Assembly (NCBI GenBank): GCA_029250945.1
Contig: JAQXEG010000015.1
Coordinates: 1-34,894 of the forward strand
Source: Yoonia sp.
GTDB taxonomy: Bacteria; Pseudomonadota; Alphaproteobacteria; Rhodobacterales; Rhodobacteraceae
Direction of reading: 5' to 3'
Length of the DNA stretch: 34,894 nt
The position numbers and the translations under genes were made by a program. The notes under the pieces were generated by a model. That model saw only the letters and a list, made by a program, of their open reading frames with translations, was not told the origin of the DNA and did not search any database. This document shows, piece after piece, positions 1 to 8,656 of this stretch. How positions within the stretch are numbered: position 1 is the stretch's first letter; every line of letters starts with the position of its first letter.

Positions 1-533
1 AACATTTCGCGCAGCTGACAGATGATATCGCCCCCGTTGATCCGCCCGCTGATATGTAATCGCGCATCACGACTATGCTGTTTGGTCCGCCTGAGAAAAA
101 GAAGGGGCTGATCGCCCGCGTTGGCCTGCTTGGCCCTGTGATTGGCGGCGTGATCGGCGTGGTTGTGGTGCTGGCGGTGCTGGACCGGATTGGGTTCATG
201 CAAGACCCCGCGCAGACCGATGATCTGGATACATTTGTCGTGCAGGCGCGTTTTGATCCCGCCAGCAACCAGCTTGACCTGACACGCACCGCTAGCGGCC
301 CGCGTGAGGGGCGCGCGCTGGAAATGTGGTTGATCGCAGGTGACAATGCGCCGGTATCTTTGGGCGTCTGGTCAAAGGGGCAGGCAAACGCGGTGCTGGA
401 TATTCCAGCCGATCTCGCGCTGCAAATGGCGGGTGGCGTTCTGGCGGTCAGTGATGAACCAGAGGGCGGATCGCCAACAGGTGCGCCAACGGGTGACGTG
501 CTCGCGGTTGGTCAGGTGCAACTGGCAGGATAA
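1..533 (+). pseudogene. RskA-type anti-sigma factor, 3' part, interrupted by an in-frame TAA
   Basis: This is the 3' part of a membrane anti-sigma factor; the gene begins left of the window. The reading frame from base 3 gives FAQLTDDIAPVDPPADM, then TAA at 57-59, then SRITTMLFGPPEKKKG in the same frame. The two halves together match the linker between the cytoplasmic sigma-binding domain and the membrane helix of Rhodobacteraceae RskA proteins. Downstream come a membrane helix (GVIGVVVVLAVL) and a periplasmic RskA domain with the family signature EGGSPTGAPTG near the end. An ATG at 75 could restart translation, but no Shine-Dalgarno is visible. The stop would release the sigma-binding part from its anchor, so a soluble fragment might still bind its sigma factor. 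The partner ECF sigma gene is expected upstream, outside the window. A sequencing error at base 57 cannot be excluded. Confidence 0.72.
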
Positions 534-555
534 AAATCTCAAGTTGCGTGAAACT

Positions 556-583
556 TTGCCCTTGCTTGTCGCGTGACTAGGGC
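556..583 (+). promoter_or_regulatory. Possible sigma-70 promoter, or hairpin, downstream of the anti-sigma gene
   Basis: TTGCCC (556-561) and TAGGGC (578-583) lie 16 bases apart and resemble -35 and -10 boxes. The same bases form a 7-bp inverted repeat, TTGCCCT (556-562) with AGGGCAA (579-585). The element could therefore be a promoter for the structured region downstream or a weak hairpin ending the anti-sigma transcript. No T tract follows it. Confidence 0.3.
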
Positions 584-589
584 AATGTT

Positions 590-760
590 CGACCCGTCCT
601 TGTGTGTGTTTTAAGGGCGGATCCGGCAGCATGCAGCACTACGTGGGCCGCGCCCCTATCGGGAGAGTGGGGGACCCCAGTGCGTTCACGCGGATGTCAC
701 ATGACTTTGCGTTGTGCTGAAACATCTTTTTTTGGTGCAACGCACACCCTAATGTCCACC
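590..760 (+). ncRNA. Candidate structured noncoding RNA or leader upstream of msrB
   Basis: No credible coding frame covers this 257-base gap between the anti-sigma gene and msrB. It holds three stem-loops. An 8-bp stem pairs 594-601 with 613-620 and has one G-U pair. A longer compound hairpin pairs GCACT (636-640) with AGTGC (679-683), enclosing GGG/CCC and CCCC/GGGG pairs. TGCGTTG (708-714) can pair with CAACGCA (738-744), enclosing a run of seven T residues. A promoter-like element lies just upstream. It does not resemble SRP RNA, tmRNA or RNase P RNA by eye. It could be a small RNA or the 5' leader of msrB; neither is established. Confidence 0.3.
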
Positions 761-790
761 CCAACACCACGGCCCTAAGGAGCAAGCCCG

Positions 791-1252
791 ATGTTCACCC
801 GCCGTACATTTACCCTGTCCCTGTTGGGCGCCGCCGCGATGCCGCAGGCCGTCCTTGCCGATACGTTTGAGGTGACCCGCACAGATGCTGAATGGCAGGC
901 CATGCTGACCGACCTGCAATATCAGGTCATGCGCCATGAGGCGACAGAGCGTGCAGGCACCAGCCCCTTGGAAAAGAATTACGCCGATGGGGTTTACCAT
1001 TGTCGCGGCTGTGATCTGGTACTTTATGCCAGTGATACGAAATACGATAGCGGCACGGGTTGGCCCAGCTTTTACGCCAGCCTGCGCAATGCGATCGGGA
1101 CCAAGGCCGATAACATGCTGCTGCGGACGCGCACAGAATGCCATTGCCGGCGCTGCGGCGGCCATCTTGGGCACATCTTTAACGATGGTCCCGCCCCAAC
1201 TGGCAAACGGCATTGCTTGAACGGCGCCAGCCTTGTTTTCAAGGCCGCATAA
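791..1252 (+). CDS. msrB: Exported peptide-methionine (R)-S-oxide reductase
   Basis: MsrB reduces the R form of methionine sulfoxide in damaged proteins. The 153-residue protein begins with a signal sequence (TRRTFTLSLLGAAA, with a twin-arginine-like RR and a likely cleavage after VLA), so it probably acts in the periplasm. The domain carries zinc ligands CRGC (71-74) and CRRC (119-122), the WPSF motif, GGHLGHIF, and the catalytic cysteine C142 in RHCLNGASL, where many relatives have RYCxNS. The start is supported by AAGGAGC about 8 bases upstream. It follows an anti-sigma gene and may belong to an envelope oxidative-stress response, but that link is inferred from position only. The membrane partners MsrP/MsrQ are not nearby. 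Confidence 0.93.
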   Translation: MFTRRTFTLSLLGAAAMPQAVLADTFEVTRTDAEWQAMLTDLQYQVMRHEATERAGTSPLEKNYADGVYHCRGCDLVLYASDTKYDSGTGWPSFYASLRNAIGTKADNMLLRTRTECHCRRCGGHLGHIFNDGPAPTGKRHCLNGASLVFKAA

Positions 1253-1373
1253 GCGAATTCACTGACCTCAACAGGCGCTGAAAACGGGCAAGATTACCTG
1301 CGATTGGGAAATAGTCATTTTCGGTAAAGCGGGTCGGTGAACCGCCGCGCCTGTGCTACACCTCACGACGTAA

Positions 1374-1906
1374 ATGTCGCGACCAAATTTTCTCCGGCGT
1401 CTTCTACGGCGCGTCACCTTGACCGAAGGCGAGCAGAGCATTCTGCTGGCCTTTTTTGGTGTGGCGTTCTTTGGGGCGGCGCTGGCGTTGAACATCGTGA
1501 TGACATTGGGCGGCCAAGAGATCATGCAGCGCAGCTTTAGCGCCTATGATTACTGGATCGTCCTGTCAGGTGCGCTTGGCGGGTGTGTCGGACTTTACAT
1601 GGGGCGTAACTGGATGGGGCATCCAGGATTGCGCGGGGCGGCATTCGCGCTTGTCGGCACAATCTGGATCAGCCTTTTCGGCGGATCACTGCGCTGCCAT
1701 TCTGCGGCACGATGTTTGGGCCATTCACGTTGTTTGTGTCGTTGTTTAGTGCACCGTTGCTGGCGATTTTCTGGGCCTGCATTCTGTTCGCGGCGCATTA
1801 CCTGCTGATGGTCTGGCGGACCGAGCGGGATTCGATTTTTACAGCGATCCTGCCCGAACGGTCCGAAACCTATCTTACTGATCGCGAAAGCTTTTGCTGC
1901 TTTTGA
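1374..1906 (+). pseudogene. Small integral membrane protein, frameshifted
   Basis: I do not recognise a named family. The first frame (from 1374) encodes a basic N-terminus, then hydrophobic helices LLAFFGVAFFGAALALNIV and WIVLSGALGGCVGLYM, up to GTIWISLFGG. From about 1683 it degenerates into a Cys/His/Arg-rich shadow reading. The adjacent frame continues sensibly as ITALPFCGTMFGPFTL followed by another hydrophobic helix and a polar tail ending at 1906. Adding one G to the GG at 1683-1684 restores a single 177-residue reading with about four membrane helices. The last 32 bases overlap the convergent J-domain gene. No strong ribosome-binding site precedes 1374. The lesion may be real decay or a missed base in the consensus. 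Confidence 0.65.
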
Positions 1907-2510
1907 TCTGATCCCACGCCCAAACTACCTCGTTCAACTGGTCCTCTTGGCTGCGGTCACCGCCGTTCATATCAGGGTGCAGAACCTTGATCAGGGACTT
2001 ATACGCCTTGCGGATTTCGGGCTTGGTCCAGTTGTCCTTGGCTTCGAGCACCTCAAGCGCACGGCGCTCTGTCGCGGGCAGGCGGCGTCCGGCGGCAGGA
2101 CCTTTGCCGGGGTTCATCGTGGCGTTTTCGCCCAGCACCTGATGCGGGTCATCCACGCCTAAGCGGGCCCAAGCCCGCTGTTCCTCGGTGCGCTTGCCAA
2201 ACGGCTTGGTCGGACGATCCCACACGCGGTCCTGATCCATTTGCGCGGCCAGCTCTGCTTCTGACGTGGTGTCAAAGAAATTCCACTTCAGATTGTATTC
2301 GCGCACGTGCGTCTGACAGAACCAGAAATAATCATCCATCACATCGGGGGATTTCGGCGCACGGTATTTGCCCGCCTCGGTGCAGCCATCATGATCGCAC
2401 ACACGCGTTGACGTCTCAGACGCACCAGACATCCCGCGACGTCCGCGCGGGTTTTTCTTTTTGGATGACGACACTGACATGTCAAAACCAAAGGGATCAT
2501 TCTTTTTCAT
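1875..2510 (-). CDS. J-domain (DnaJ-like) co-chaperone with a putative zinc site
   Basis: A 211-residue protein with a C-terminal J domain (about 150-211) holding the HPD motif at 178-180, which stimulates Hsp70 ATPase. The N-terminal half is basic and Ser/Lys/Arg-rich (1-30). It is followed by a Cys/His set, C38, C43, C65 and H68, in a segment that could bind one metal. This layout is not that of classical DnaJ, which has its J domain first and a separate zinc-finger domain; it is a Rhodobacteraceae J-domain family. The start at MKKNDPFGF (2510) is preferred over a longer upstream frame because GGAAAGG lies upstream and the extension overlaps the bolA promoter region. It is divergent from bolA. 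Confidence 0.85.
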   Translation of the reverse strand: MKKNDPFGFDMSVSSSKKKNPRGRRGMSGASETSTRVCDHDGCTEAGKYRAPKSPDVMDDYFWFCQTHVREYNLKWNFFDTTSEAELAAQMDQDRVWDRPTKPFGKRTEEQRAWARLGVDDPHQVLGENATMNPGKGPAAGRRLPATERRALEVLEAKDNWTKPEIRKAYKSLIKVLHPDMNGGDRSQEDQLNEVVWAWDQIKSSKSFRDQ

Positions 2511-2587
2511 GGCGCTTAAACCTTTCCGACTCGACGCAACGACATTAAACCTCTGGCTGTCAGATAGAAGGGGGCTAAGGAAAAATA

Positions 2588-2842
2588 ATGGGGCTGGACA
2601 AAGAGATAAATGACGCGTTGGCATCCGCGTTCGCCACGACCAAACTGGACGTCATCAACGAAAGCCATTTGCACGCAGGCCATGCGGGCGATGATGGCAC
2701 AGGCGAAAGCCACTGGCGCGTCGTAATTGCCGCGCCGGAATTTGCCAAAATGTCGCGGATTGCGCGCCACCGTGCGGTCCATGCCGCCCTTGGGGTAGGG
2801 ATCATCGGGCGCATTCACGCCCTTGCAATCGACGTAAGCTGA
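2588..2842 (+). CDS. bolA: BolA-family protein
   Basis: An 84-residue single-domain BolA protein. BolA proteins pair with monothiol glutaredoxins to handle [2Fe-2S] clusters, and some act as DNA-binding regulators of shape and stress. Visible family features are GHAG (31-34), ESHWRV (40-45), the helix SRIARHRAVHAAL (56-68) and the C-terminal RIHALAIDV, whose histidine is the usual cluster or glutaredoxin contact. AAGGA lies about 7 bases before the ATG. The gene is transcribed away from the J-domain gene across a 77-base region that must hold both promoters. No glutaredoxin gene is present in the window. Confidence 0.93.
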   Translation: MGLDKEINDALASAFATTKLDVINESHLHAGHAGDDGTGESHWRVVIAAPEFAKMSRIARHRAVHAALGVGIIGRIHALAIDVS

Positions 2843-3238
2843 TTATTCGGCGGCGACCCGTGGTTCAGGGCGGGCAGGGTCGTCGTCCAACGGGCGCGCC
2901 TCAATCGTTGGGGTGTCGTCGGCCTCGGGGGTGATCGTCTCGGCTACGCGTTCCTCGGCGGTCTCGATTGCTGGCGCCACTTCGGCGATCTCAGCCTCTT
3001 GGGTCACGATTGCACGGCGAAACACCAGTATGTTCTGGAACGTGGTCACACGGCCCGTCAAGCCTGAACGTTCCTCGCACGGCAGCGTATCGGTCCGCTG
3101 ATATTCCCAACCGTCGGCCCCAAGGGTGTTCATCGCTGTCTCAAGCGCGTTGGCAAAACGGTCGGCTGCTGTTTTCGCGCCTTTGACCTTCAGCCCCTTA
3201 TTTGGTGCTGGCACAACTTTATATTCATAATGAGACAT
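2843..3238 (-). CDS. DUF4177 domain-containing protein
   Basis: A 131-residue cytoplasmic protein. Residues 1-72 form a small DUF4177 domain, recognised from the opening YEYKVVPAP, the central GADGWEYQRTDTLP and the strand NILVFRR. The remaining 60 residues are Glu/Ala/Pro/Asp-rich, of low complexity and probably disordered. No enzymatic function is known for the domain. AAAGGG lies about 8 bases before the ATG. The gene is convergent with bolA: the bolA stop at 2842 directly abuts this stop at 2843. It lies downstream of gatB on the same strand, separated by about 210 bases containing two palindromes, so it is probably a separate transcript. Confidence 0.85.
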   Translation of the reverse strand: MSHYEYKVVPAPNKGLKVKGAKTAADRFANALETAMNTLGADGWEYQRTDTLPCEERSGLTGRVTTFQNILVFRRAIVTQEAEIAEVAPAIETAEERVAETITPEADDTPTIEARPLDDDPARPEPRVAAE

Positions 3239-3342
3239 CTGAGAACCCTTTCAGTCAACCATCAGTTTGTATCAACAACGGCGTGCAAATCCAAGGTTTT
3301 GCTGGATAAATTCCACCTGACCTAGGGGTGGTGGCTGCAATT

Positions 3343-3373
3343 GGGACATGCCCCACACTTAGGGGCATGCCCG
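3343..3373. repeat. Strong intergenic hairpin between gatB and the DUF4177 gene
   Basis: GGGACATGCCCC (3343-3354) pairs with GGGGCATGCCCG (3362-3373), giving about 11 bp with one wobble, around the 7-base loop ACACTTA. No T tract follows on either strand, so it is not a classical terminator. It may be a transcript 3' end, a processing site or a mobile palindrome. The rest of the 3239-3449 gap shows nothing coding. Confidence 0.5.
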
Positions 3374-3428
3374 CCGTTTCGCGTGACGGAATTACCACAA
3401 GCCCTGTGTTCTGCGTATCGCGGACCTG

Positions 3429-3452
3429 CGTAGGATGGGTTTTAACCCATCA
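3429..3452 (-). repeat. Palindromic 3'-end repeat, copy 1, overlapping the gatB stop
   Basis: GATGGGTT (3434-3441) and AACCCATC (3444-3451) form an 8-bp palindrome with a 2-base loop. Read on the gatB strand, the palindrome's first bases supply the gatB TGA stop. It ends ACCCATCCTACGCAGG, which matches the element after glcB (10894-10920) at 15 of 16 positions. Similar palindromes at gene ends occur in other Rhodobacteraceae to my knowledge. Confidence 0.6.
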
Positions 3453-4961
3453 CCCGTTCAGCTTGGCACTGACCAATTTGTTGACCGCCGCTGGGTTCGC
3501 CTTGCCGCCTGTGGCCTTCATCACTTGGCCCACAAACCAGCCCGCCAGCTTGGGGTTGGCCTTGGCTTTTTCCACCTGTTCGGGGTTGGCAGCGATGATT
3601 TCATCGACGGCTGCTTCAATCGCGCTGGTGTCGGTGACCTGTTCCATGCCTTCGGTCGCCACAATTTCCTCGGGGTCGCGGTCAGACGTGTAGGCAATCT
3701 CGAACACGTCCTTGGCGATCTTGCCGTTGATTTTGTCGGATTTGATCAAGCCAACAATCTGGCCCAGACGCGCGGCAGAGATCGGGCTGTCGGTCACATC
3801 GCGGTCGTCCTTTTTCAGGCGGCCGAACAATTCGTTGATCACCCAGTTCGCGGCAAGTTTCCCGTCGCGCCCTGCGGCGACTTCTTCAAAATACGCGGCA
3901 TTCGCGACCTCGGCGGTCAGCACCGATGCATCATAGTCGGACAGGCCGAAATCAGCCATAAACCGCGATTTCTTGGCGTCCGGCAATTCGGGCAGAGTGG
4001 CTGCGATATCATCGACCCACGCCTGTTCAATTTCCAGCGGCAGCAGGTCAGGATCAGGGAAGTAGCGGTAATCATGCGCCTCTTCCTTGGACCGCATGGA
4101 CCGTGTTTCGTTCTTGTCTGGATCATACAGGCGGGTTTCCTGCACCACCTCTTGCCCATCCTCGATCAGGGCGATCTGGCGGCGGGCCTCAACATCAATG
4201 GCGGCTTGGATAAACCGCATAGAGTTCATGTTCTTGATCTCGCAGCGCGTGCCGAGGTGGCTGAAATCCTGTGTTTCCTGATATTTCTCGTAGGCGCCGG
4301 GTTGGCAGATCGACACGTTCACATCGGCCCGCAGGTTGCCGTTTTGCATGTTGCCGTCGCAGGTGCCCAAATAACGTAGGATCTGGCGCAGCTTGGCGAC
4401 AAAGGCTGCCGCCTCTTCTGGTCCGCGGATATCTGGCTTAGACACGATTTCCATCAGGGCGACGCCCGTGCGGTTCAAGTCAACGAACGACATGGTCGGG
4501 TCCATATCGTGAATGGATTTACCCGCGTCCTGTTCAAGGTGGATGCGCTCAATGCGCACATTGCGCGCGGTGCCGTCACCCATTTCCACCAGAACCTCAC
4601 CTTCGCCCACGATGGGATGGTATAGCTGCGAAATCTGGTAGCCCTGTGGCAGGTCGGGGTAGAAATAGTTTTTGCGGTCAAACGCGGACATCAGGTTGAT
4701 CTCTGCCTTAAGGCCAAGACCCGTGCGCACGGCGTATGCCACGCATTCTTCGTTGATGACCGGCAACATGCCCGGCATGCCTGCATCCACAAAGGCCACG
4801 TTGCTGTTCGGCTCGGCGCCAAATTGGGTGGAGGCACCCGAAAACAGTTTGGCCTTGGTCGCGACCTGCGCGTGGACTTCTAGCCCGATCACCAGTTCCC
4901 AATCATGTTGGGCGCCTGCAATCACTTTGGGGGCAGGGGCATCATATGTGAGGTCAAGCAT
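3450..4961 (-). CDS. gatB: Asp-tRNA(Asn)/Glu-tRNA(Gln) amidotransferase subunit B
   Basis: GatB is the tRNA-binding and kinase subunit of the GatCAB complex, which converts misacylated Glu-tRNA(Gln) and Asp-tRNA(Asn) to the correct forms. The 503-residue protein has the expected family length. It shows the N-terminal signature [17 protein letters not shown] (26-42), the family motif [16 protein letters not shown] (96-111), and a helical C-terminal tail ending [15 protein letters not shown]. gatA and gatC are not adjacent, which is common in alphaproteobacteria. The start at 4961 gives the standard N-terminus. The stop codon is embedded in a palindromic repeat. Confidence 0.97.
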   Translation of the reverse strand: MLDLTYDAPAPKVIAGAQHDWELVIGLEVHAQVATKAKLFSGASTQFGAEPNSNVAFVDAGMPGMLPVINEECVAYAVRTGLGLKAEINLMSAFDRKNYFYPDLPQGYQISQLYHPIVGEGEVLVEMGDGTARNVRIERIHLEQDAGKSIHDMDPTMSFVDLNRTGVALMEIVSKPDIRGPEEAAAFVAKLRQILRYLGTCDGNMQNGNLRADVNVSICQPGAYEKYQETQDFSHLGTRCEIKNMNSMRFIQAAIDVEARRQIALIEDGQEVVQETRLYDPDKNETRSMRSKEEAHDYRYFPDPDLLPLEIEQAWVDDIAATLPELPDAKKSRFMADFGLSDYDASVLTAEVANAAYFEEVAAGRDGKLAANWVINELFGRLKKDDRDVTDSPISAARLGQIVGLIKSDKINGKIAKDVFEIAYTSDRDPEEIVATEGMEQVTDTSAIEAAVDEIIAANPEQVEKAKANPKLAGWFVGQVMKATGGKANPAAVNKLVSAKLNG

Positions 4962-5074
4962 CGGGGTCTCTCCGCAAACGTGGGGTTATTGTCGCGGTTC
5001 TATGACAGCACGGGCGCGGGAACAAGGCGGCAAAATCCTTGGAATCGCCCGCTATGTCGTGCAGATTGGAATTC

Positions 5075-5859
5075 ATGAGAATTCACATGTCAGTCCTGGG
5101 GGGGGTGTGGTTGTTTTCATTGCTGGTTTGGCGACTGCCAATCCGACGATCCGGCCCTTTTCCCGCAACGATGCCACAGATGCCCGCATTGCCGCGGCTG
5201 AGGCGGCGTTGGCCGCCTATCGCCCTGCGGCGCGGCCCGCGTATATGCTGCGCTATCCGGTGGAGGTGAACACGACGACGCCCACGATGTGGCCCAACCT
5301 GCGCAATGGTTTCCTGCCCAACGCCCGTTGGAACCACAAGACCGGATCAGATGTCTGGACCCGCGCTGCGGTGGTGTCGGTCGGGTCCTACGGCAACGGG
5401 TTAGAGACGATTATCCCGCGTGATATCGACTGCTAGTGTCCGGCTTATGCGCAAAACTCGCCGACCTTGCGGCGTGCGTTCTGGGTGGGGATGATGTCGG
5501 CGCTGTCAAAACACGAGAGCACCTGTAACACCCGCGCCGTTGGGGGCGGTGATCTGTGGTACGGATTGCTGCAGATTTATCCTGGTACGGCCCGCCGTTA
5601 TGGCTGTCGGGCGCGCACGGGTGAAGCGTTGAAAAATCCGGTCGAAAACCTGTCCTGTGCGGCCCGCATCATGGCTGTGACGGTTGAGAGGGATCAGGCC
5701 GTTGCCGTGTGTGATACGCGCTGGCGCGGTGTGGCCGCCGATTCGGGCCCAATGACCAAACCCAAAAAGATCGCGGAAATTTCCGCATGGACCAGCCACC
5801 AGACCTATTGCCAACCGCTTGAAAACACCCGCCCCGTGGCCCGTCCCAAACAGGGCTAG
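5075..5859 (+). pseudogene. Lytic transglycosylase (SLT domain), frameshift plus in-frame stop
   Basis: This is the remnant of an exported murein lytic transglycosylase found across Rhodobacteraceae. A signal-peptide start, MRIHMSVLGG (ATG at 5075 or 5087), runs into a tract of eight G (5098-5105). Adding one G joins it to VVVFIAGLATANPTIRPFSR and the rest of the protein. Further on, RDIDC is followed by TAG (5434-5436) and then CPAYAQNSP in the same frame, where relatives have Tyr before CPAYA, so a TAC or TAT to TAG change fits. The SLT domain follows with the catalytic Glu in KHEST and GLLQIYPGTARRY. Its stop overlaps the pepN stop: the shared bases CTAG at 5856-5859 serve both genes. With one base restored the span is 262 codons. 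Confidence 0.8.
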
Positions 5860-8393
5860 CCCAGAATACGCGTCACGATTTCCGTGGTATCACGGCTAAG
5901 GCCGTCTGCTGCGGCGATCCGGCCCAAAGCGGCACGCATCTGCGCCTGACGCTCTGGTCCGAATTGCGGCCAGCTGTCGAACCGTTTGGCCATCACGGCC
6001 GTGGTTTGCGGGTTCACAGGGTCCAGCTTGATCAGCCAATTGGCCAGCAGGTCATAGCCTGCGCCAGACGGATCATGGAACCCTGCCGGATGCCCCGCAA
6101 GCGCGCCAAAGACGGCGCGGAACCGGTTGGGATTTTGCCAGTCGAACTGCGGATGCGCCGTCAGTTCCCGCGTGATCGTAACGGCGCGATCAGGCGCGGC
6201 ATTGCCGATTTGCAGCCGGAACCATTTGTCCATGACAAGCCGGTCATCGCGCCATTGATCATAGAAAGCAGCCGTTTGCGCCTGTCCCTTGCCGATCATC
6301 AGCAGATACGACAGGGCAGCCTGTTGTTGGGTCATATTGTCGGCGTTGGCGAATTGGGCTGCAGAATGTTGACCGCTGTCAACTTGACTGAGATATTTAA
6401 GCACTTGGTTGCCTAGCATCCGTTTGCCTGATGCCTCTGCATTGGGAGCATAGGGGCCGGTGACTGTCATATCGGCGTAGATGCGCGGCAGAATATCCTG
6501 CAAATACTGGGCGATATGCAGCAACAATGCCTCATGCGCGATGTGGATTGCCAATGGGTCCGGTGTCGCGCCGACCTCGGATATCGCACGCGCTGTTTCG
6601 GCTTGGGACGGCATGGCCAAAACACTGGCACGGAATGCCGGTTCCAGCGTGTCGTCGCGCAGCACTGCGGCAAGCCCGTCAAGGAACGCCGTATCAGGTG
6701 TGCAGTCATGCAAAACCATATCGCGCAACAGCCCAAGGGCCAGATTGCGCCCCGCGTCCCAGCGGTTGAACGGATCGGTGTCATGGGCCAGCAAATGCGC
6801 ACGGTCCTGATCGGTTTGCGCGTAATGCACGATCACAGGGGCGGAAAAATCGCGCAGGACAGAGAATACCGCGCCCTTTGGCAAGTCGGGAAAGTGAAAA
6901 CTCTGTTCCTGCTCGGTCAGCAATAGGGTGCGGGTCGCCAAAACCTCGGACCCGTTGGGACCGATGGCACCGACGTCCACAGGGATCACCTGCGGGTCCT
7001 TGGGGCTGTTGTCTGGCGTGGCAGGCAATTCTTGGCGCAGGATCAGCACCGCGTTATTGCCGTCACGGGCTTGGGACACATGCAGATGCGGTGTGCCAGC
7101 TTGGGCATACCAGCGGGCGAATTGAGACAGGTCACGGCCTGTCGTGTCCTCGAATGCGGCAAGCCAATCCTCGATCGTGGCGGCCTGTCCGTCGTGACGG
7201 TCGAAATACAGCGTGCAGGCGGCGGCATAGGCATCGTCGCTCACTATCCGGCGCAACATGCCAATCACCTCGGCGCCCTTTTCATAGACGGTTGCGGTGT
7301 AGAAATTGTTGATCTCGACCACGCTTGTAGGGCGCACGGGATGGGCGAGGGGGCCGCCGTCCTCTCGGAACTGGTGTTCGCGCATCACAAGCGCGTCTTC
7401 GATCCGTTTGACGGCGTGGCCTCGCATATCGCCTGTGAACTGCTGGTCGCGGTAAACCGTCAGCCCCTCTTTCAAACACAGCTGGAACCAGTCGCGGCAG
7501 GTAATCCGGTTGCCTGTCCAATTGTGGAAATATTCATGGGCAATAATCGCTTCGATCCGTTCAAAATCCGCATCGCTTGCGGTCTCGGCAGAGGCCAGAA
7601 CGCACGACGAGTTAAAGATATTCAGCCCTTTGTTTTCCATCGCGCCCATGTTGAAATCATCGACGGCCACGATGTTGAACACATCCAGATCGTATTCGCG
7701 GCCATATGTGTTTTCATCCCATGTCATCGACGCCTTGAGCGCCTGCATCGCAAAGGCGCATTTGTGCAAATCCCCGTCACACACGTAGATATTGAGCGCG
7801 ACATCATTGCCCGACATCGTGGTGAACGTATCCGAATGGGCCACAAGGTCACCCGCGACCAGCGCGAACAGATAGGCGGGTTTGGGCCACGGATCATGCC
7901 AGACGCCCTGCGACACGGGGTTCCCGTTGGACAGCAGGACGGGCATGTCGCTGATCACCTCGACGGTGAAGACGGCCATCACATCGGGGCGGTCGGGGTA
8001 GTAGGTGATTTTGCGAAACCCTTCGGCCTCGCACTGTGTGCAATACATGCCGCCGGACATATAAAGCCCCTCGAGTGCTGTGTTGGCGGCGGGCGCGATC
8101 TCAACCTCGGCCTCCCATACAAATGGCGCGTCGGGCACGGCGCAGGTCAGCCCGTCGTCGGTCAGGGTGGGGGCAACAGTGGTCCCGTCGATCTTGGCCC
8201 ATTGCAGGATCAGGTCTGTGCCATGCAGGAAGAATTCGGTTGTGGCCGCGTCAGGATTGGGCCGAAACGCGATCCGGCTGATCACCCGCGTCGCATGGGG
8301 CGACAGATTGAATGTCAGATGCACCGTGTCGATCAAATGGCTGGGCGGCGTATAATCGGCAAGGTAGATCGGGTGGGGGATATCGGCCTGCAT
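5856..8393 (-). CDS. pepN: Aminopeptidase N (M1 family)
   Basis: A zinc metallopeptidase that removes N-terminal residues from peptides in the cytoplasm. The 845-residue protein has an N-terminal beta domain including YCTQCEAEGFRKITYYPDRP. The substrate-anchoring GAMEN motif is at 250-254, and the zinc site is HEYFH (H286, H290) with E309 in LKEGL. The C-terminal half is the DUF3458-type beta-sandwich and helical domain of the E. coli PepN type. I chose the ATG at 8393 (MQADIPHPIYL) because AAAGGA lies 7 bases upstream and the N-terminus matches relatives; a 19-residue longer frame exists. It is convergent with the broken transglycosylase and divergent from the DUF2256 gene. Confidence 0.96.
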   Translation of the reverse strand: MQADIPHPIYLADYTPPSHLIDTVHLTFNLSPHATRVISRIAFRPNPDAATTEFFLHGTDLILQWAKIDGTTVAPTLTDDGLTCAVPDAPFVWEAEVEIAPAANTALEGLYMSGGMYCTQCEAEGFRKITYYPDRPDVMAVFTVEVISDMPVLLSNGNPVSQGVWHDPWPKPAYLFALVAGDLVAHSDTFTTMSGNDVALNIYVCDGDLHKCAFAMQALKASMTWDENTYGREYDLDVFNIVAVDDFNMGAMENKGLNIFNSSCVLASAETASDADFERIEAIIAHEYFHNWTGNRITCRDWFQLCLKEGLTVYRDQQFTGDMRGHAVKRIEDALVMREHQFREDGGPLAHPVRPTSVVEINNFYTATVYEKGAEVIGMLRRIVSDDAYAAACTLYFDRHDGQAATIEDWLAAFEDTTGRDLSQFARWYAQAGTPHLHVSQARDGNNAVLILRQELPATPDNSPKDPQVIPVDVGAIGPNGSEVLATRTLLLTEQEQSFHFPDLPKGAVFSVLRDFSAPVIVHYAQTDQDRAHLLAHDTDPFNRWDAGRNLALGLLRDMVLHDCTPDTAFLDGLAAVLRDDTLEPAFRASVLAMPSQAETARAISEVGATPDPLAIHIAHEALLLHIAQYLQDILPRIYADMTVTGPYAPNAEASGKRMLGNQVLKYLSQVDSGQHSAAQFANADNMTQQQAALSYLLMIGKGQAQTAAFYDQWRDDRLVMDKWFRLQIGNAAPDRAVTITRELTAHPQFDWQNPNRFRAVFGALAGHPAGFHDPSGAGYDLLANWLIKLDPVNPQTTAVMAKRFDSWPQFGPERQAQMRAALGRIAAADGLSRDTTEIVTRILG

Positions 8394-8505
8394 GACGGTG
8401 TCCTTTGCATGGTTCGTGGGGACGGTATTGGCTTGCCCTGTGCTGGGCAATAATCAAAAGCAGTTTCAAACTAGATTTGTGAATGCGGCGGGCTATTTCC
8501 TGCGC

Positions 8506-8655
8506 ATGGCCAAAATGAAAAATAAAAGCGATTTAGAAACAAAGGATTGCGCCACCTGTGGCCGCCCGTTTGCATGGCGCAAGAAATGGGCAAAGGTCTG
8601 GGACGAGGTGCGATACTGTTCTGATGCATGCCGCCGGAACCGCAACTCCCGATAA
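8506..8655 (+). CDS. DUF2256 family small Cys-rich protein
   Basis: A 49-residue basic protein with the DUF2256 pattern: CATCGRPFAWRKKW, then YCSDACRRNR. The four cysteines (CxxC and CxxxC) probably bind one zinc. The function is not known. In many bacteria this family lies beside or is fused to photolyase/cryptochrome genes, and a photolyase-like gene lies about 8 kb away in this window. The ATG at 8506 is the likely start; an alternative is 8515. No strong ribosome-binding site is visible. A longer upstream extension would run into the pepN promoter region. Confidence 0.85.
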   Translation: MAKMKNKSDLETKDCATCGRPFAWRKKWAKVWDEVRYCSDACRRNRNSR

Positions 8656-8656
8656 T

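Noticed and set aside
3435..4379. 314-codon frame opposite gatB
   Set aside because: gatB is complete and typical. The opposite frame has no ribosome-binding site or recognisable motif.
7032..8453. 473-codon open frame on the plus strand over pepN
   Set aside because: It is antisense to a full-length PepN with an intact zinc site. Long antisense frames are common in GC-rich codon usage; the translation has no family features.
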